DNA of 64,000 nt from Gluconobacter aidae (GTDB lineage Bacteria; Pseudomonadota; Alphaproteobacteria; Acetobacterales; Acetobacteraceae), in contig NZ_WIPH01000011.1 in the NCBI RefSeq assembly GCF_009547075.1, positions 20,384 through 84,383 on the forward strand. The letters run 5' to 3'. Position 1 is the stretch's first letter; every line of letters starts with the position of its first letter. A program made the position numbers and the translations under genes. Of the stretch, positions 9,758 to 18,899 are shown one piece after another. Below the pieces are notes generated by a model, which was not told the origin of the DNA, searched no databases, and was given only the letters and a program-made list of their open reading frames with translations.

Positions 9758-9835
9758 GATGTTTGCCAACCCGGCGGCCTATGCTGCGTTCGCTTTCATG
9801 ACTGTCCCCATTTCCCAGCCGGGAGGCCATATCCG

Positions 9836-11407
9836 ATGTCCCAATCCGCCCCGAACGCCGATTTCCGCGATCTCTGCGCTTTTGATGCGCTTGAAGACGG
9901 GGCGATTACGCCGTTTTCCCTGGATGGCACGCCGGTGGTTCTCATCCGGGATGGGGAGAATGTGCATGGTTTCGCCGGAAAATGTCCTCATAAGGAGGCG
10001 CCGCTGGAGCAGGGGGCTTTTTGCAGGACGGAAAAAGGCAGCGTGCTGGTCTGTCCGTGGCACAAGGCGGTTTTTGATGCGACGGATGGCAGCCTCGTCG
10101 AACCACTGGCACTTGATCCCCTGCCGCAGTACCCGGTCCAGATCGTTGATGGCCGGGTTCTGGTCGGGCTGAGGGCGAAGCAGCGTCAGGCTCCGGAAAA
10201 ACGGCAGGAAAACGAGAGCGTTCTGCTTCTCGGAGCCGGAGCCGCGGCCGTCAGCGCGGCGGTGACGCTTCGGGCAGAGGGATTTGCCGGCACCATCACG
10301 ATGCTCAGCGAGGAAAAGGATCTTCCTTACGACCGCACGGCCCTGAGCAAGACCGTCCTCGTCAGCGAATCCGAAAAGGCACACGCGCCGCCGGTGCGCG
10401 ACGAGGAGTTCTACAGCGAACGCGGCATTACCCGTGTCCGCGGACATGTGGCGTGGTTCGATCCGCAGACCCGCACGGCCAGACTACAGGACGGGACGGA
10501 ACTGACGGCCGATCATGTCCTGATCGCCACGGGGGCCGTGACCAGAAAGCCGGATATTCCGGGCGTGGACATGAAGGGCGTCTACACGCTGCATCGTGAG
10601 GCGGATGCGGAACGGATCGGCGCCATTCTGGATCCCGATCTGGCGGTAACGATCGTGGGGGCAGGGTTCATCGGGCTCGAAACGGCTTCGTCCCTGCGTC
10701 AGCGCGGTGTGGGCGTGACCATCATCTCCGACAGCGAGATCCCGATGGAAAAGCAGTTCGGTCGGGAAATTGGTATCCGTCTGCGGCAGCTTCATGAAGA
10801 AAACGGCGTGGCATTTGTCTCGGATGCGCGGGTCACGAAAATCTATGCCGAGGACGGCAGGGATGGAACGGCGTCCGGTGTGGAACTCGACGACGGCACC
10901 CGTCTGCCTGCCGCTTTCGTGCTGCTGGGCGTGGGTGTGACACCCGCCACGGATTATGTGTCGGGTCTGGAGCGCGATGAGAGCGGTGCGATTGTCGTGA
11001 ACGGTCAGATGCGCGTGACCAGAGGCGGCGAGGCCGGGGTCTGTTTCGGCGTATATGCGGCCGGGGATGCCTCCGCCGTTTTCCATGACGGCGCACCGCG
11101 GCGAATCGAGCACTGGCGTCATGCTGAAGTGCAGGGGCGGATCGCCGCGCTCGCGATGATGGGACATGACACCCCGAACGTGCCGATGCCGTGGTTCTGG
11201 ACGCAGCAGTTCGGTAAGAAGATCGAGCTTCTGGGATGGGGCGAGAGCTTTGATAACGTGACGCTGGAAGGCGATATCCGCGGTTTCAGGTTCCTCGCGA
11301 CCTATCTCAAAGACGGCAGGCCGATCGCGTTGGCCGGGGCCGGGCATGCCGCCGACATGGCGCGGGCTGCGGTCGATTTCGATGGTTTCATGCAGGAAAA
11401 GACCTGA
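9836..11407 (+). CDS. Rieske-FAD/NAD(P) oxidoreductase fusion (AIF-like)
   Basis: This is a 523-residue flavoprotein with an N-terminal Rieske [2Fe-2S] domain (about 10-115) and a C-terminal pyridine-nucleotide-disulfide-type reductase. Rieske ligands are C50-P-H52 and C73-P-W-H76. The first FAD-binding motif is LLGAGAAAVSAA, a second nucleotide motif is IVGAGFIGLETA, and YAAGDAS is the FAD-closing motif. The architecture matches AIFM3-type and rubredoxin/ferredoxin reductase-like enzymes that pass electrons from NAD(P)H to a small iron-sulfur protein or oxygenase. No oxygenase or ferredoxin partner gene is adjacent, so the acceptor is unknown. ATG 9836 follows GGGAGG by about 8 bp. It is transcribed alone between a terminator and aspS. 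Confidence 0.88.
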   Translation: MSQSAPNADFRDLCAFDALEDGAITPFSLDGTPVVLIRDGENVHGFAGKCPHKEAPLEQGAFCRTEKGSVLVCPWHKAVFDATDGSLVEPLALDPLPQYPVQIVDGRVLVGLRAKQRQAPEKRQENESVLLLGAGAAAVSAAVTLRAEGFAGTITMLSEEKDLPYDRTALSKTVLVSESEKAHAPPVRDEEFYSERGITRVRGHVAWFDPQTRTARLQDGTELTADHVLIATGAVTRKPDIPGVDMKGVYTLHREADAERIGAILDPDLAVTIVGAGFIGLETASSLRQRGVGVTIISDSEIPMEKQFGREIGIRLRQLHEENGVAFVSDARVTKIYAEDGRDGTASGVELDDGTRLPAAFVLLGVGVTPATDYVSGLERDESGAIVVNGQMRVTRGGEAGVCFGVYAAGDASAVFHDGAPRRIEHWRHAEVQGRIAALAMMGHDTPNVPMPWFWTQQFGKKIELLGWGESFDNVTLEGDIRGFRFLATYLKDGRPIALAGAGHAADMARAAVDFDGFMQEKT

Positions 11408-11500
11408 ACGCGCCTCCGAGGTCGCAGAAAACTTGACATAAGAGGGCCGTCCCGGCTTCCTGCGCCCACTTATCCGCACAGGACGTTGAAGAGGCCCGAC

Positions 11501-13297
11501 ATGCATCCATACCGCACCCATGACTGTAGCGCCCTGCGTGAGGAGAATGCCGGGCAGATTGTCCGTCTTTCCGGCTGGGTGCACAGCAAGCGCGATCATG
11601 GCGGCCTGCTGTTCATCGACCTGCGGGACCATTACGGCGTCACGCAGATCGTCATTCCCGCCGGCACGGACCTGCTGGAAAAGGCCGAGCGCCTGCGCGT
11701 CGAGAGCGTCATTACCGTGACCGGCAAGGTCGTGGTGCGTCACGGCTCCCAGCGCAACCCGAACCTGCCGACCGGTGACGTCGAGGTTCTGGCCGATGCC
11801 CTTGAGGTCCGCTCCAGCGCTGAAGTGCTGCCGTTCCAGGTGGCGGGAAACGAGAACTATCCCGAAGACCTGCGCCTGAAGTACCGCTACATCGACCTGC
11901 GCCGCGACAAGATGCACCAGAACATCATGCTCCGCAGCAAGGTCATCACGAGCCTGCGCCGCCGCATGATCGAGCAGGGTTTTACCGAGTTCCAGACCCC
12001 GATCCTGACGGCTTCGTCCCCCGAAGGCGCGCGGGACTTCCTCGTCCCGGCGCGTCTGCATCCGGGCAAGTTCTACGCCCTGCCGCAGGCTCCGCAGCAG
12101 TTCAAGCAACTCGCCATGGTTGCGGGTTTCGACCGCTACTTCCAGATCGCCCCCTGCTTCCGCGATGAAGCCTCCCGTGCCGACCGTAGTCCGGGCGAGT
12201 TCTATCAGCTCGATTTCGAGATGTCCTTCGTCACGCAGGAAGACGTCTTCACGGTGCTCGAACCCGTCCTCGCCGGCGTATTCAACGAGTTCACGCCCGA
12301 AGGCTGGAAGATCACGGACGGCGCATTCCCGCGCATTCCGTATGCCGACGCCATGCGTGACTACGGCTCCGACAAGCCGGATCTGCGGAACCCGCTAATC
12401 ATCAAGGATGTGACGGAAGCGTTCCGCGATTCCGGTTTCGGTCTGTTCGCCAAGATCGCGGCCTCGGGTGGCCAGATCCGCGCCATTCCGGCTCCGGGTG
12501 CGGGTGATCGTCCGCGCGGCTTCTTCGACAAGCTGAACAGTTGGGCCCGTGAAAACGGTGCCGGTGGTCTGGGCTACATCATCTTCGAAGAAGAAGGCGG
12601 CAAGGGGCCGATCGCCAAGAACCTCGAAGCCGATCGCGTCGAGAGCATCCGTGAAATCTGTGGCCTGAAGGCTGGTGACGCCGTGTTCTTCGCCGCAGGC
12701 AAGGGGGACGAAGTTGCCAGGTTCTCCGGCGTCGTCCGCACCAAGGTCGCAACCGAGCTGGACCTGATCGAGAAGAACGCGTTCCGCTTCTGCTGGGTCG
12801 TGGACTTCCCGATGTATGAGCTGAACGAGGAAACCGGGAAGGTCGACTTCTCGCACAACCCGTTCTCCATGCCGCAGGGTGGTCTTGAGGCGCTGAACAC
12901 GCAGGACCCGCTGACGATCAACGCCTATCAGTACGACATCGTCTGCAACGGCGTGGAGCTGTCTTCGGGCGCCATTCGGAACCATCTGCCGGATGTCATG
13001 CTGCGTGCGTTTGAAATCGCAGGCTACGGCCCCGAAGTCGTGGAAGAGCGTTTCGGCGGCATGCTGAACGCCTTCCGTTACGGTGCTCCGCCGCATGGTG
13101 GTGCAGCGCCGGGCGTGGACCGTATCGTGATGCTGCTGGCCGATGAGCCGAACATCCGTGAAGTCATTCTCTTCCCGCTGAACCAGAGCGGCGAAGACCT
13201 GATGATGGAAGCGCCGGCCCCGGTCGAGCCGGCTCGTCTGAAGGAACTGCATCTGGCTCTGGACCTGCCGAAGCCCAAGCCGACCGCCAGCAAGTAA
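11501..13297 (+). CDS. aspS: Aspartyl-tRNA synthetase
   Basis: Charges tRNA-Asp (or, in organisms using transamidation, also tRNA-Asn). The 598 residues follow the bacterial AspRS plan: OB-fold anticodon-binding domain ([19 protein letters not shown]), class II catalytic domain with motif 2 ([21 protein letters not shown], in part) and motif 3 ([13 protein letters not shown]), and the bacterial GAD insertion between them. ATG 11501 sits 6 bp after GAAGAGG; a TTG 15 bp upstream overlaps that ribosome binding site and is rejected. An exact TTGACA occurs at 11433-11438, a possible -35 box, though the -10 is weak. Whether it is discriminating for tRNA-Asp cannot be told here. Confidence 0.97.
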   Translation: MHPYRTHDCSALREENAGQIVRLSGWVHSKRDHGGLLFIDLRDHYGVTQIVIPAGTDLLEKAERLRVESVITVTGKVVVRHGSQRNPNLPTGDVEVLADALEVRSSAEVLPFQVAGNENYPEDLRLKYRYIDLRRDKMHQNIMLRSKVITSLRRRMIEQGFTEFQTPILTASSPEGARDFLVPARLHPGKFYALPQAPQQFKQLAMVAGFDRYFQIAPCFRDEASRADRSPGEFYQLDFEMSFVTQEDVFTVLEPVLAGVFNEFTPEGWKITDGAFPRIPYADAMRDYGSDKPDLRNPLIIKDVTEAFRDSGFGLFAKIAASGGQIRAIPAPGAGDRPRGFFDKLNSWARENGAGGLGYIIFEEEGGKGPIAKNLEADRVESIREICGLKAGDAVFFAAGKGDEVARFSGVVRTKVATELDLIEKNAFRFCWVVDFPMYELNEETGKVDFSHNPFSMPQGGLEALNTQDPLTINAYQYDIVCNGVELSSGAIRNHLPDVMLRAFEIAGYGPEVVEERFGGMLNAFRYGAPPHGGAAPGVDRIVMLLADEPNIREVILFPLNQSGEDLMMEAPAPVEPARLKELHLALDLPKPKPTASK

Positions 13298-13326
13298 GCC
13301 TGACGCAGTCTTATCTGCTGTTTCAG

Positions 13327-13363
13327 AACCGGCATCTTCCTTTCGGGAGATGCCGGTTTTTTC
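13327..13363 (+). terminator. Rho-independent terminator after aspS
   Basis: An 11-bp perfect stem (AACCGGCATCT / AGATGCCGGTT) with a roughly 10-nt loop runs into a T-tract 30 bp after the aspS stop. Confidence 0.88.
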
Positions 13364-13434
13364 ATATCGTCTGCAACACTTCGTCATTTCTCTCGTTGGA
13401 GAAACAGATTCCAATCTTCAAGGCAGACACTCCA

Positions 13435-13998
13435 ATGGCCGACGACAAGAAGAACGCCTTCCTGACAGACGTGCAGACGCTGCGCGCAAACGCAAAGAAA
13501 TCTCTCGATGACGGTGCGGTGACCGCCACCTATAAGGGTGACGTCAAAACGACGATCGACATCCTTCAGGCCGTTGTGGCGACTGAACTGGTCTGCGTCC
13601 TGCGCTACACGATGCATGCCATTTCCGTTGAAGGTCTGACCAGCGAGAGCGTCGGAGCAGAGTTCAACGAACACGCGGCCTCCGAGCGCAAGCACATGCT
13701 GGCGGCTGCGAACCGCATCGATCAGCTTGGCGGCGTACCCAACTTCAATCCGGAAGGTCTGGCCACGCGTTCCGCGACCGAATACGGCAATGGCGGTAAC
13801 CTGGTCGAAATGGTGAAGCAGGATCTGATCGCCGAGCGCGTCGTGATCGAGCATTATCAGGAACTGATCCGCTATTTCGGCGACAATGACCCCACGACCC
13901 GCATCATGCTCGAAGGCTTCCTGGCCGACGAGGAAGATCATGCCACCGATCTGCATGACCTGCTGGTCGCTCATGAAGGCAAGCCCTTCCTGAACTGA
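13435..13998 (+). CDS. Ferritin-like diiron protein (bacterioferritin/Dps-like)
   Basis: This is a 187-residue four-helix-bundle protein. A full diiron ligand set can be placed: E51, E84 with H87 (E-x-x-H), E134, and E166 with H169 (E-x-x-H). The 33-residue spacing between E51 and E84 is that of bacterioferritin helices A and B. The N-terminal 30 residues are polar and the C-terminus ends soon after the last helix. Likely roles are iron storage/detoxification or protection against peroxide. It lacks an obvious haem-ligand Met at the bacterioferritin position I could verify. ATG 13435 follows AAGG; a TTG at 13396 would add 13 residues without a ribosome binding site. It is flanked by terminators on both sides, so monocistronic. 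Confidence 0.8.
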   Translation: MADDKKNAFLTDVQTLRANAKKSLDDGAVTATYKGDVKTTIDILQAVVATELVCVLRYTMHAISVEGLTSESVGAEFNEHAASERKHMLAAANRIDQLGGVPNFNPEGLATRSATEYGNGGNLVEMVKQDLIAERVVIEHYQELIRYFGDNDPTTRIMLEGFLADEEDHATDLHDLLVAHEGKPFLN

Positions 13999-14020
13999 TC
14001 GCGGTCCACCGGATACCTGA

Positions 14021-14058
14021 AAAAGGGGCGCTTCCTGCCACGGGAAGGGCCTTTTTTT
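14021..14058 (+). terminator. Terminator after the ferritin-like gene
   Basis: A G/C-rich hairpin with one or two mismatches (AGGGGCGCTTCC against GGGAAGGGCCT) is followed by TTTTTTT. Confidence 0.7.
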
Positions 14059-14197
14059 GCGGTTATGCGGAGATCAGGAAATCCGGAAACATAAAATTAT
14101 GCATTGCCCGGATTCCGCCACAGATGCGCCTCAGGCGTGCCAACACAAGCCGTGCATCATCTTTCCGTGACAAGGCGTCATGGAAAGGAGAGCATTG

Positions 14198-14470
14198 ATG
14201 CTGAAACATCTGTCAGGGATCTTGGCTGTTTCCGCCCTGTTTGCAGGTACGATGGCGATTGCGCCAATGACGGGAACAGCCCATGCACAGTTCGTGCCCT
14301 ATAGCGGCCCTTACCGCCAGCCGCCTCCGCCCCCGCATGTTCTGCCTGAACCTGTCCCGCCCCATCATGGCGACATGCGCTGGATTCCGGGGCACTGGCG
14401 CTGGAACGGGAACGGCTACCAGTGGCAGCCGGGCCATCTGACGCGACGATTCAATCTCCGTCACGCCTGA
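14198..14470 (+). CDS. Small secreted protein with a WIPGHW-type motif
   Basis: The 90-residue product has a clear signal peptide (lysine, hydrophobic core, cleavage expected after AHA at about residue 29). The mature part is Pro/His-rich with PPPPPH and ends in RWIPGHWRWNGNGYQWQPGHL, a pair of W-x-PGH repeats seen in YXWXPGH/BcpO-related periplasmic proteins of unknown role. ATG 14198 lies 7 bp after AAGGAG; an ATG at 14180 would overlap that ribosome binding site. It is followed by a shared hairpin and the convergent xthA gene. Confidence 0.75.
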   Translation: MLKHLSGILAVSALFAGTMAIAPMTGTAHAQFVPYSGPYRQPPPPPHVLPEPVPPHHGDMRWIPGHWRWNGNGYQWQPGHLTRRFNLRHA

Positions 14471-14477
14471 TACGGGC

Positions 14478-14506
14478 AGGGGCCGGAGCCGTGTCTCCGG
14501 CCCCCT
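14478..14506. terminator. Hairpin between convergent genes
   Basis: A perfect 10-bp stem (GGGGCCGGAG / CTCCGGCCCC, 6-nt loop) lies 8 bp after the small secreted gene and 8 bp from the xthA stop. There is only a short T-tract, but the position suggests a two-way terminator. Confidence 0.6.
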
Positions 14507-14513
14507 TGTGCTG

Positions 14514-15290
14514 TCAGACCGTGACCAGGACCGGAACGTGATCGGAGGCCTTTTCCTTCGCGCGCTCGTCCCTGTCGATCACGAAGGATTTCAGCCGTTG
14601 CGTCAGGCGGGGAGACAGCAGCGCATGGTCGATCCGCAGCCCTGAGTTCCGCTGGAACGCTGCCGCCTGATAGTCCCAGTACGTATAATGCCGACCGGTG
14701 GGATGCAGGGCGCGCAGGGCATCCGTCAGCCCCATCCATTCCAGCCTGCGGAAAGCCGCCCGCGTCTCGGGGCGCACCAGCGCGTCATCCGGGGAGAGGG
14801 CGCCGGGAGCCAGATCCTCGTCCGTCGGGCAGACATTGAAGTCGCCGATGAACGCGAAGGGCTTTTCCGCATCGAGCAGAACGCGCGCGCGTTCCGCCAG
14901 AGCATCGAAAAACGCCAGCTTGGTCGTGTAACCGTCTTCCCCGCCGGAATTGCCGTTGGGCAGATACAGATTGCCGATCGTGATATCGTCGAGTTCCGCC
15001 TCGATATAGCGGGCGGACGGATGATCGAAGCCCGGAAGCGTATGGTGTGTTACCGTGAAAGGCCGGCGTCCGATCAGGGCCACGCCATTATAGGCTTTCT
15101 GCCCCGACGTCGCGACATGTAGCCCGGCTTCTGCGAACACGGCCGGAAACTGGCTGTCCTCGCATTTGATTTCCTGAAGGCACAGCAGGTCACAGTCCGG
15201 ATGACGCTCCAGCCAGTCCTGAACATGATGGGCGCGGGCGCGGATGGAATTGATGTTCCAGCTTGCGAAGGTGAAGGGCGTGGCATTCAT
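14514..15290 (-). CDS. xthA: Exodeoxyribonuclease III
   Basis: Apurinic/apyrimidinic endonuclease and 3'-exonuclease of base excision repair. The 258 residues show the exonuclease III/APE1 motifs in order: SWNINSIRAR, LCLQEIKCED with catalytic E40, YNGVALIG, GDFNVCPTDEDL, RIDHALLSP and the terminal SDHVPVLV histidine. ATG 15290 gives the standard N-terminus and falls 4 bp after the stop of the ErpA/IscA gene, so the two are co-transcribed. The ribosome binding site is weak. Confidence 0.93.
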   Translation of the reverse strand: MNATPFTFASWNINSIRARAHHVQDWLERHPDCDLLCLQEIKCEDSQFPAVFAEAGLHVATSGQKAYNGVALIGRRPFTVTHHTLPGFDHPSARYIEAELDDITIGNLYLPNGNSGGEDGYTTKLAFFDALAERARVLLDAEKPFAFIGDFNVCPTDEDLAPGALSPDDALVRPETRAAFRRLEWMGLTDALRALHPTGRHYTYWDYQAAAFQRNSGLRIDHALLSPRLTQRLKSFVIDRDERAKEKASDHVPVLVTV

Positions 15291-15294
15291 CGGA

Positions 15295-15639
15295 TCAGGC
15301 CAGCGAGAAGCTGGTGCCGCAGCCACAGGACGATGCGGCATTGGGGTTCGTGACCGTGAAATGCGCGCCCATCAGCTTGTCCACGAATTCCAGTTCGGCG
15401 TTTTCCAGCAGATCAAGGCTGGTCGTATCCACGAACACTTTCGCCCCATCACGTTCGATGACGACATCATCCGCGGCCTGATCGCGTTCCAGCTTGAACT
15501 GATACTGAAACCCGTTGCACCCTCCGGCCAGAACCGCAACGCGCAGCGCGAGCCCCTCAGGTTCGGGTTGGGCTGCGATGATCTCCTTGATGCGGGCGGC
15601 GGCGCTGGCGGAGATGCTGAAAGGCACGGTGTCGGACAT
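15295..15639 (-). CDS. erpA: A-type iron-sulfur carrier (ErpA/IscA family)
   Basis: A 114-residue HesB/IscA domain protein that delivers [4Fe-4S] or [2Fe-2S] clusters to target enzymes. The three ligand cysteines are C41 in GGCNGFQ and C105-G-C107 in SSCGCGTSF. ErpA is preferred over IscA because no isc or suf gene is adjacent, but the distinction is uncertain. It is the first gene of a two-gene unit with xthA. A promoter candidate lies about 70 bp upstream. Confidence 0.85.
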   Translation of the reverse strand: MSDTVPFSISASAAARIKEIIAAQPEPEGLALRVAVLAGGCNGFQYQFKLERDQAADDVVIERDGAKVFVDTTSLDLLENAELEFVDKLMGAHFTVTNPNAASSCGCGTSFSLA

Positions 15640-15708
15640 GGGCGTGTGTTCCCGGAATCTGAAAAGGCGGCTGGACCCTGCTGGAGCAGCAAGACGGCTG
15701 CGGTCCTG

Positions 15709-15738
15709 ATTATATGGTCAGAGCGGCGTCGAGGGCAA
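15709..15738 (-). promoter_or_regulatory. Candidate promoter for the ErpA/IscA-xthA unit
   Basis: On the minus strand, TTGCCC and a perfect TATAAT are separated by 18 bp. Transcription would start about 60 nt before the ErpA/IscA start codon. Confidence 0.45.
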
Positions 15739-15871
15739 AGGTCCAGTGGTTGCACGCACGCCGGGCTGGCGTAGAATGAAACCGTGATCCGGCCGGAAAC
15801 GGCGCTTTACCGGCCATGAGGCTTCGGGGCAGGGGTCACAGCCAGGCAGCTCACACACAGGACATGTCTTG

Positions 15872-17047
15872 ATGGTAGCGATCTACGCGGTAAAGGACTC
15901 CGGCTTCCCCTCAGGCTACAGGGGACGGCTCTATCCCGAAGTGGAAAGCCCCGTCCGCTCCCCCTGGCAGAGAGACCGTGACCGCGTGCTCCATTCCGCC
16001 GGGTTCCGCACCCTGCAATACAAGACACAGGTCTTCATCAACCATGAAGGCGATTTTTTCCGCACGCGCCTGACGCATTCGCTCGAAGTCGCGCAGATCG
16101 CCCGCTCCATTGCCCGCAATCTGGACCTCAATGAGGACCTGACGGAGACCGTGGCGCTTGCTCACGATCTCGGCCACACGCCGTTCGGCCATGCCGGGGA
16201 AGACGCCCTCGCGCTCGCGATGAAGGACTGGGGCGGCTTCGACCACAACACCCAGTCCCTGCGCCTCGTGACCGCGCTCGAAGCCCGGTACCACGCTTTT
16301 GATGGTCTGAACCTGACATGGGAAGCGCTGGAGGGGCTGGCCAAACATAACGGCCCGGTCAAACGCCCGACACCCTATTTCGCGGAATACGACGCCAAGC
16401 ACCATCTGGATCTGCAAAGCCATGCTTCGGCTGAAGCGCAGGTTGCCGCCATGTCGGACGATATCGCCTATCACGGCCATGATCTCGATGACGGTCTGCG
16501 CGCCGGGCTGCTGTCCTTCGAGGATATCGAAGACCTGCCGCTGGTCGGGGATGCTTTGCGCCGGTCGCGCGACATGGAGCGGCAGATCGGGCGTGAGGCG
16601 TCCGATCAGGCGCAGCGCGTGCGTCACGAAACCATCCGCGTCGTCATCAACCAGCTCGCCACCGATCTGACGGATCAGACACGCCGGAATCTTGAGGCGC
16701 TCAACCCGCAATCGGCTGACGATATCCGCCATGCCGGATATCCGGTCGTGGCGTTCAGTCCGGAAATGCGCGAGGCCAACAAGGCCATCCGCAAGTTCCT
16801 CTATGCCCGCATGTACCGGCACTGGCGCGTCAACCGCATGGCGCGCAAGGCCAGGATCGCGGTCCGGGAAATCTTCGACATCCTGTCCGAAGATCCCGGC
16901 CTTCTGCCTGATCCGCTGCGGGGGCGGGCGAAAGCCGCCGATGACGTACAGCGCAGGCGTCTGGTGGCCGATTATATTGCCGGAATGACCGATCGTTTCG
17001 CGATGGAAGAACATCGACGGTTGACGGACCTCTCCGTGCTGGGCTGA
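15872..17047 (+). CDS. dgt: dGTPase-like HD-domain deoxynucleotide triphosphohydrolase
   Basis: The 391-residue protein belongs to the dGTP triphosphohydrolase family, which hydrolyses dNTPs to deoxynucleosides and tripolyphosphate. The HD metal site is visible: RLTHSLEV (His), ALAHDLGHTPFGH (His-Asp) and the later SDDIAYHGHDLDD (Asp), with the N-terminal SPWQRDRDRVLHS segment and FRTRLTH typical of the type 2 subfamily. ATG 15872 is chosen, about 9 bp after CAGGA; a TTG just before it is possible. It precedes argS by 43 bp, an order common in alphaproteobacteria. Substrate preference cannot be read from sequence. Confidence 0.9.
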   Translation: MVAIYAVKDSGFPSGYRGRLYPEVESPVRSPWQRDRDRVLHSAGFRTLQYKTQVFINHEGDFFRTRLTHSLEVAQIARSIARNLDLNEDLTETVALAHDLGHTPFGHAGEDALALAMKDWGGFDHNTQSLRLVTALEARYHAFDGLNLTWEALEGLAKHNGPVKRPTPYFAEYDAKHHLDLQSHASAEAQVAAMSDDIAYHGHDLDDGLRAGLLSFEDIEDLPLVGDALRRSRDMERQIGREASDQAQRVRHETIRVVINQLATDLTDQTRRNLEALNPQSADDIRHAGYPVVAFSPEMREANKAIRKFLYARMYRHWRVNRMARKARIAVREIFDILSEDPGLLPDPLRGRAKAADDVQRRRLVADYIAGMTDRFAMEEHRRLTDLSVLG

Positions 17048-17090
17048 TAGAGCCTCTGATTTGAAGACGCGTTACAGGAATCGAGCTGAA

Positions 17091-18899
17091 ATGGCCGCTG
17101 ACACCACGACCCTTACGACTGACTGTCTCTTTGCCCGCACCCGGGTCCAGGTGTGCGATGCTCTGCGATCGGTCGTCCCCGGCCTGCCGGAAGAGGTGGT
17201 GCAGCGCGTCGATCTGACCCCCACCCGTGACCCGTCCCACGGCGATATGGCCACAAATGCTGCGATGCTGGCCGCCAAGCCCGCACGTCGCAAGCCTGCC
17301 GATATTGCTGCCGAACTGGTCGCGAAGCTCTCCGAACTTCCGGAGATCGCGAAGGCCGAAGCCGCCGGTCCGGGCTTCGTGAACCTGACGCTCAAGCCCG
17401 AAGTCCTTCAGGGCGTGGCCGTCTCCGTGCTGAAGGCGGGCGATCGCTACGGCCGCTCCACGATGGGGCAGGGGACGCGCGTGAACGTGGAATACGTCTC
17501 CGCCAACCCGACCGGCCCGATGCATGTCGGTCATTGCCGTGGTGCGGTGGTCGGCGATGCGCTGGCAAACCTGCTCGAAGCCGCAGGCAGCCCGGTGACG
17601 CGCGAATACTATATCAACGATGCCGGCACGCAGGTCGTCGCCCTGACCTGGGCCACATACTGGCGATATCTTCAGGTGATCGGCACGGAAATTTCCGCAG
17701 ACGATTTCAGCCCGCTGACCCCGAACGGCCTGCAATATCAGGGCGAATACCTGATCCCGGTCGCGCAAAGCATTGCTGAGACGCATGGTCGCGCGCTCGC
17801 CAATGCCGAAGGTGGCCCCGCTGATCCGTCCGTCTGGTTCGAAACCGTGCGCCGTGCAGCCCTCACACAGATGATGGCGGCCATCCGCGAGGATCTGGAA
17901 GCGCTCGGCATTTCGCACGAAGTCTTCGCCAGCGAAGCCGAAACGCTGGCCAGTGGCCGTGTGGATGCCGCAATCGCAAAGCTCGACAGCAAGGGCCTGC
18001 TTTATGAAGGCGTGCTGGAGCCGCCCAAGGGCAAGATGCCGGAAGACTGGGAAGCCCGTCCGCAGACGCTCTTCCGCTCCACCGAATTCGGCGACGATCA
18101 GGACCGCGCGCTCCGCAAATCCGACGGCACCAACACCTATTTCGCCAACGATATCGGCTATCACGCCCAGAAGGCCGAGAAGGCCGACGTCCTGATCGAC
18201 GTCCTCGGCGCCGATCATGGCGGCTATGTTTCCCGCATGCGCGCCGCCATATCCGCCCTGACGGATGGCAAGACCGGCTTTGAAGTCGTGATGTGCCAGA
18301 TCGTGCGCGTCGTGAAGAACGGCGAGCCGGTGAAGATGTCCAAGCGCGCTGGAACGTTCGTGACGCTGCGCGATCTGCTGGACGAAGTCGGCCGCGACGC
18401 CGTGCGCTTTACGATGCTGACCCGCAAGGCCGATGCGCAGATGGAGTTCGATCTGGATGCTGTCGTCGCCCAGACGCGCGACAATCCGGTGTTCTACGTC
18501 CAGTACGCCCATGCTCGCTGCCGCTCGGTCCTGCGCTCGGCCGAGATGATGTTTGGCGCGGAGTCCGTGACGCCGGAAGCATTGTGTGAAGCCGATCTGA
18601 CCAACCTGTCTTCGGACGTCGAACTGGCTGTCCTGCGCCGTCTGGCCGCGTTCCCGCGTAGTGTCGAAGCTGCTGCGACAGCGCGTGAGCCGCACCGGAT
18701 CGCGACCTATTGCATTGATCTGGCTTCTGATTTCCACGCCCTGTGGAACCGGGGCCGCGAAGACACCACCCTGCGTTTCCTGCACGAGAACGACCGCGCA
18801 ACCAGCCTCGCCAAGCTGGCGCTGGTTTCGGCTATTGCGGGAACACTGCGCTGTGCTCTCACCATTCTCGGCGTCGTGCCGGTGGAGGAAATGCGATGA
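17091..18899 (+). CDS. argS: Arginyl-tRNA synthetase
   Basis: Charges tRNA-Arg. The 602 residues show the N-terminal additional domain, the class I HIGH motif as HVGHCRG after SANPTGPMHVGH, a KMSK loop retained as VKMSKRAGTF, and the C-terminal DALR anticodon-binding domain ending in VPVEEMR. ATG 17091 gives the usual N-terminus; a TTG 30 bp upstream is an alternative. The stop overlaps the start of the SPOR gene (ATGA), linking it to the argS-to-serS operon. Confidence 0.96.
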   Translation: MAADTTTLTTDCLFARTRVQVCDALRSVVPGLPEEVVQRVDLTPTRDPSHGDMATNAAMLAAKPARRKPADIAAELVAKLSELPEIAKAEAAGPGFVNLTLKPEVLQGVAVSVLKAGDRYGRSTMGQGTRVNVEYVSANPTGPMHVGHCRGAVVGDALANLLEAAGSPVTREYYINDAGTQVVALTWATYWRYLQVIGTEISADDFSPLTPNGLQYQGEYLIPVAQSIAETHGRALANAEGGPADPSVWFETVRRAALTQMMAAIREDLEALGISHEVFASEAETLASGRVDAAIAKLDSKGLLYEGVLEPPKGKMPEDWEARPQTLFRSTEFGDDQDRALRKSDGTNTYFANDIGYHAQKAEKADVLIDVLGADHGGYVSRMRAAISALTDGKTGFEVVMCQIVRVVKNGEPVKMSKRAGTFVTLRDLLDEVGRDAVRFTMLTRKADAQMEFDLDAVVAQTRDNPVFYVQYAHARCRSVLRSAEMMFGAESVTPEALCEADLTNLSSDVELAVLRRLAAFPRSVEAAATAREPHRIATYCIDLASDFHALWNRGREDTTLRFLHENDRATSLAKLALVSAIAGTLRCALTILGVVPVEEMR

